Of a DNA stretch of 9,980 bases, positions 8,576 to 9,980 are shown piece by piece. Source of the DNA: Akkermansiaceae bacterium. GTDB lineage: Bacteria; Verrucomicrobiota; Verrucomicrobiia; Verrucomicrobiales; Akkermansiaceae. Position 1 is the first letter of the stretch. Each line of letters begins with the position of its first letter. Below the pieces are notes generated by a model, which saw only the letters and a list, made by a program, of their open reading frames with translations, was not told the DNA's origin and did not search any database. The stretch spans positions 1-9,980 of the forward strand of contig JAQGPE010000220.1 of assembly GCA_028293225.1 (NCBI GenBank), written 5' to 3'. Both the position numbers and the translations under genes were made by a program.

Positions 8576-8648
8576 TGGCTCGGGACGGAATCGAACCGCC
8601 GACACGTGAATTTTCAATCCACTGCTCTACCGACTGAGCTACCGAGCC
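8576..8648 (-). tRNA. tRNA-Phe (anticodon GAA)
   Basis: A complete 73-base cloverleaf on the minus strand: acceptor GGCTCGG pairs with CCGAGCC; D arm GCTC-AGTCGGTA-GAGC; anticodon stem GTGGA/TTCAC around loop TTGAAAA, with GAA at positions 34-36; variable loop GTGTC; T stem GGCGG/CCGTC around TTCGATT, with one G-T pair; discriminator A73. The 3' CCA is not fully encoded: the genome reads CCT after A73, so CCA must be added by nucleotidyltransferase. A sigma70-like promoter lies 31 bases upstream. Confidence 0.98.
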
Positions 8649-8679
8649 TTTTGTTTTCCCCCCTCGCGGGCGGGGCGGG

Positions 8680-8708
8680 ATTAAGGGTGGAACCTCTCGT
8701 TTTGACAA
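8680..8708 (-). promoter_or_regulatory. Promoter of tRNA-Phe
   Basis: On the minus strand TTGTCA (8703-8708, 5 of 6 to the -35 consensus) and CTTAAT (8680-8685, 4 of 6 to the -10 consensus) are separated by exactly 17 bases. The bases after the -10 are G+C-only (CCCGCCCCGCCCGCG), as in the discriminators of stringently controlled stable-RNA promoters, so growth-rate and ppGpp control is a reasonable inference. AATTTT just upstream of the -35 could act as part of an UP element. Confidence 0.65.
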
Positions 8709-8751
8709 CCGGAAAATTCACATTGTTGCGTGAAATTCCACATTGTTCCGG
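8709..8751. repeat. Two-copy direct repeat inside an imperfect dyad, upstream of the tRNA promoter
   Basis: Two near-identical 14-15 base units lie at 8714-8727 (AAATTCACATTGTT) and 8733-8747 (AAATTCCACATTGTT), differing by one inserted C and offset by 19-20 bases, about two helical turns. The pair is framed by CCGGAA (8709-8714) and TTCCGG (8746-8751), and TTCAC/GTGAA (8717-8721, 8730-8734) makes an inner stem. The element abuts the tRNA-Phe -35 box, so it may be a binding site for an activator, or a 3' structure for the peptidase mRNA that ends at 8803. Confidence 0.55.
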
Positions 8752-8802
8752 CTGCGGGAGATTCCCCTGTTCTAACAGCTTTGCGACGAGTTGCCTGGCA
8801 AA

Positions 8803-9756
8803 TCAGGGCAGTTGGGCGGAAAGCGTGCTCAGGGTGGTGCGGCCGGTCTTTTCCAGCGCTTCCGCAGAGATGTTCTCCAGAGTGTCGCCTGCCTTGTGCC
8901 AATATGGCTGGTCCATGAAGGCGCCGATGATGTGAAAGCAGGGGAGGCCCGTGTCGCGGAGCGGCACGTGATCGTCGATGATTGGGCTGGGGGCCACTTT
9001 GAGATCCATGGCGTGCTCTTTGGCGGCGGCATCGGCAGCGGCGGAAATGGCGGGGGTGGTCTCGCTGTAGAAGAAGGGATATTTCTGGTCTCCCACGATA
9101 TCCAGCACCACGGCCAAGGCCGGCCAGGTGGCGCGCCGTGAAATCAGATGGGCGAAGGATTTGCTGCCGTAGAGCCCGTCGGTGAAGGTGATGTTCGGAA
9201 GCAGCGCTTCCTCGCCGTCGAAGAGCACCAGTTCCACCGAGGATGCCGCCGCGGCGTCGGAAGCGAGCACGCGGCCGAGCTCCAGGATCACGCCGGTGGA
9301 AGAGCCGCTGTCGTTGGCGCCGAGGAATTTGAAGGCGCCGATTTCCTTGGTATCGAAATGGCCGCTGATCACGGTCGACACCGACTTCGTCCAATCGATG
9401 GCGCCGCTGGCATGGCGGGCGAGGAGATTGGTAAAGGTGATGGGGCCCTTCGGCGTCGCGGCGGTGAAGGACTGGCGCTGGGTGGTCCAGCCGTTGGAAG
9501 CCAGATCCTTTTCGACGTAAGCCAGCGCCGTTTCATAGCCAGGGCTGGCCGGCGGGCGCGGGCCGATTTCGCAGAGCGCCTTCACATGCGCATAGGCCTT
9601 GTCGCCGGAGAACTGCGCGGCGAGGCCGGTGGGCAGCTTGGTGAAAGGCAGGCGCTGGCCCGGCGTGGAGGCAGGCTTGTCCTTTTTCAGGAAAAAGAAC
9701 GCCCCGGTCGCAATCGCGAGCAGGAGGACGACAACGAGGGCTCCGCGAGACTTCAC
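8803..9756 (-). CDS. Membrane-anchored M28-family enzyme, glutaminyl-peptide cyclotransferase-like
   Basis: 317 residues, GTG start, with an N-terminal hydrophobic helix (about 6-23) followed by KKDK: a signal anchor or signal peptide that puts the catalytic domain outside the cytoplasm. The zinc aminopeptidase (M28) fold is recognisable from SGHFDTKE (131-138), FLGANDSGSSTG (144-155), LVLFDGEEAL (177-184), VLDIVG (217-222), IIDDHVPL (259-266) and YWHKAGDTLEN (285-295). Candidate zinc ligands are D149, E183 and H287, with E182, D219 and D262 as the further acidic active-site residues. This arrangement, and the segment GLYGSKSFA (194-202), match animal-type glutaminyl cyclases (DSLYGSRHLA and DDHIP in the human enzyme, recalled from memory). 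Those cyclise N-terminal Gln to pyroglutamate using a single zinc. An aminopeptidase remains possible. It starts 65 bases after parB and ends 154 bases before tRNA-Phe. Confidence 0.85.
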   Translation of the reverse strand: MKSRGALVVVLLLAIATGAFFFLKKDKPASTPGQRLPFTKLPTGLAAQFSGDKAYAHVKALCEIGPRPPASPGYETALAYVEKDLASNGWTTQRQSFTAATPKGPITFTNLLARHASGAIDWTKSVSTVISGHFDTKEIGAFKFLGANDSGSSTGVILELGRVLASDAAAASSVELVLFDGEEALLPNITFTDGLYGSKSFAHLISRRATWPALAVVLDIVGDQKYPFFYSETTPAISAAADAAAKEHAMDLKVAPSPIIDDHVPLRDTGLPCFHIIGAFMDQPYWHKAGDTLENISAEALEKTGRTTLSTLSAQLP

Positions 9757-9773
9757 GCGGCGGAGCTTGTCCG

Positions 9774-9809
9774 AAAAAGCAAAACGGGCAAGCGCCGGGA
9801 ATAGCTTGC
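9774..9809 (-). terminator. Probable intrinsic terminator of parB
   Basis: On the minus strand GCAAGC (9804-9809) and GCTTGC (9788-9793) form a 6-base perfect stem around a 10-base loop, followed by CCG and then TTTTGCTTTTT (9774-9784). The interrupted T-run and long loop make it moderate rather than strong. It sits between the parB stop and the GTG of the M28 gene. Confidence 0.5.
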
Positions 9810-9821
9810 TGCCAGGGCGGG

Positions 9822-9980
9822 CTACAGCTCGCCGATGCCAAGCAGATCGAGCACGCGCTGCAGATCGTCTTCCCCGTAGTAATCCAGCTCGATCCGGCCC
9901 TTTTTGGGGGTGTGGTGGATGGAGACGTGGGTGGCAAAGTGGTCACGCAGGCGGTTCTGAATCGCGCGGATGTGCGAGTC
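9822..9980 (-). CDS. parB: Chromosome-partitioning protein ParB, C-terminal 52 residues (partial)
   Basis: An open frame enters from the right edge and ends with TAG at 9822-9824. It has no start inside the window because the gene continues beyond 9980. The visible residues include AIQNRLRDHFATHVSIHH, TPKKGRIELDYYGEDDL and QRVLDLLGIGEL. These match the C-terminal dimerisation domain of ParB/Spo0J, whose usual signature is an N-x-L-x-x-x-F/L-G-T-x-V stretch, then KKGRIEI-x-Y-x-x-x-DDL-x-R-I-L-x-x-L. ParB is the CTP-dependent clamp that loads at parS sites and positions the origin with ParA and condensin. parA would be expected beyond the window on the same strand, and the replication origin is usually close by. 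Too little is visible to judge the CTPase and DNA-binding parts. Confidence 0.93.
   Translation of the reverse strand, partial: DSHIRAIQNRLRDHFATHVSIHHTPKKGRIELDYYGEDDLQRVLDLLGIGEL

Noticed and set aside
8576..8648. tRNA-Phe as an integration (att) site
   Set aside because: No second copy of the tRNA 3' end and no integrase or mobile-element gene in the window.
8715..8745. A parS-like site near parB
   Set aside because: The stretch around GTGAAATTCCAC shares half-site letters with parS but lacks the central CACGTG palindrome; no other match to TGTTNCACGTGAAACA was seen in the window.
1..9980. CRISPR array, transposon or prophage
   Set aside because: No regularly spaced repeats, transposase, integrase or phage structural motif was found on either strand.

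Overview
The window most likely comes from a Verrucomicrobiota chromosome (Planctomycetota is the main alternative). The grounds are a PSCyt1/DUF1549/DUF1553 cytochrome-type protein paired with a DUF1501 protein, a lamin-tail secreted protein with DxDGDGM calcium repeats, high G+C, and start codons without clear Shine-Dalgarno sequences. The phylum call is inference from gene content; I cannot place it to genus.

Layout: (1) 1-3191, plus strand: the 3' end of a large secreted lamin-tail-domain protein, followed 6 bases later by a secreted right-handed beta-helix protein. Both end in the same kind of small beta-rich C-terminal module. (2) 3202-7943, minus strand, convergent with the first pair and only 10 bases away: a two-gene operon in which a 1070-residue exported c-type cytochrome/DUF1549/LamG/DUF1553 protein overlaps by 4 bases a Tat-exported DUF1501 protein of the alkaline-phosphatase superfamily. 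(3) 8055-8474, minus: a small cytoplasmic helical protein of unknown function. (4) 8576-8648, minus: tRNA-Phe(GAA) with a good sigma70-type promoter and a two-copy repeat/dyad directly upstream. (5) 8803-9756, minus: a membrane-anchored M28-fold enzyme carrying the residue set of animal-type glutaminyl cyclases. (6) 9822-9980, minus: the last 52 codons of parB, with a probable intrinsic terminator after it.

How the parts relate: regions 1 and 2 are cell-envelope or periplasmic functions. In Verrucomicrobiota and Planctomycetota the PSCyt/PSD1-DUF1501 pair is a highly expanded gene pair of unknown biochemistry. The LamG insert here, and the beta-helix and lamin-tail proteins next door, suggest binding of extracellular polymer or surface structures, but nothing in the window identifies a substrate. 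Regions 3-6 look like core-genome territory: parB normally sits in a parAB locus close to the replication origin, and a tRNA gene is present. I see no mobile element, CRISPR array or phage gene. The longest stretch without a gene is 154 bases (8649-8802), and it holds the tRNA promoter and the repeat. The best candidates for undescribed biology are the DUF1501/PSCyt operon and the tandem LTD/beta-helix pair.
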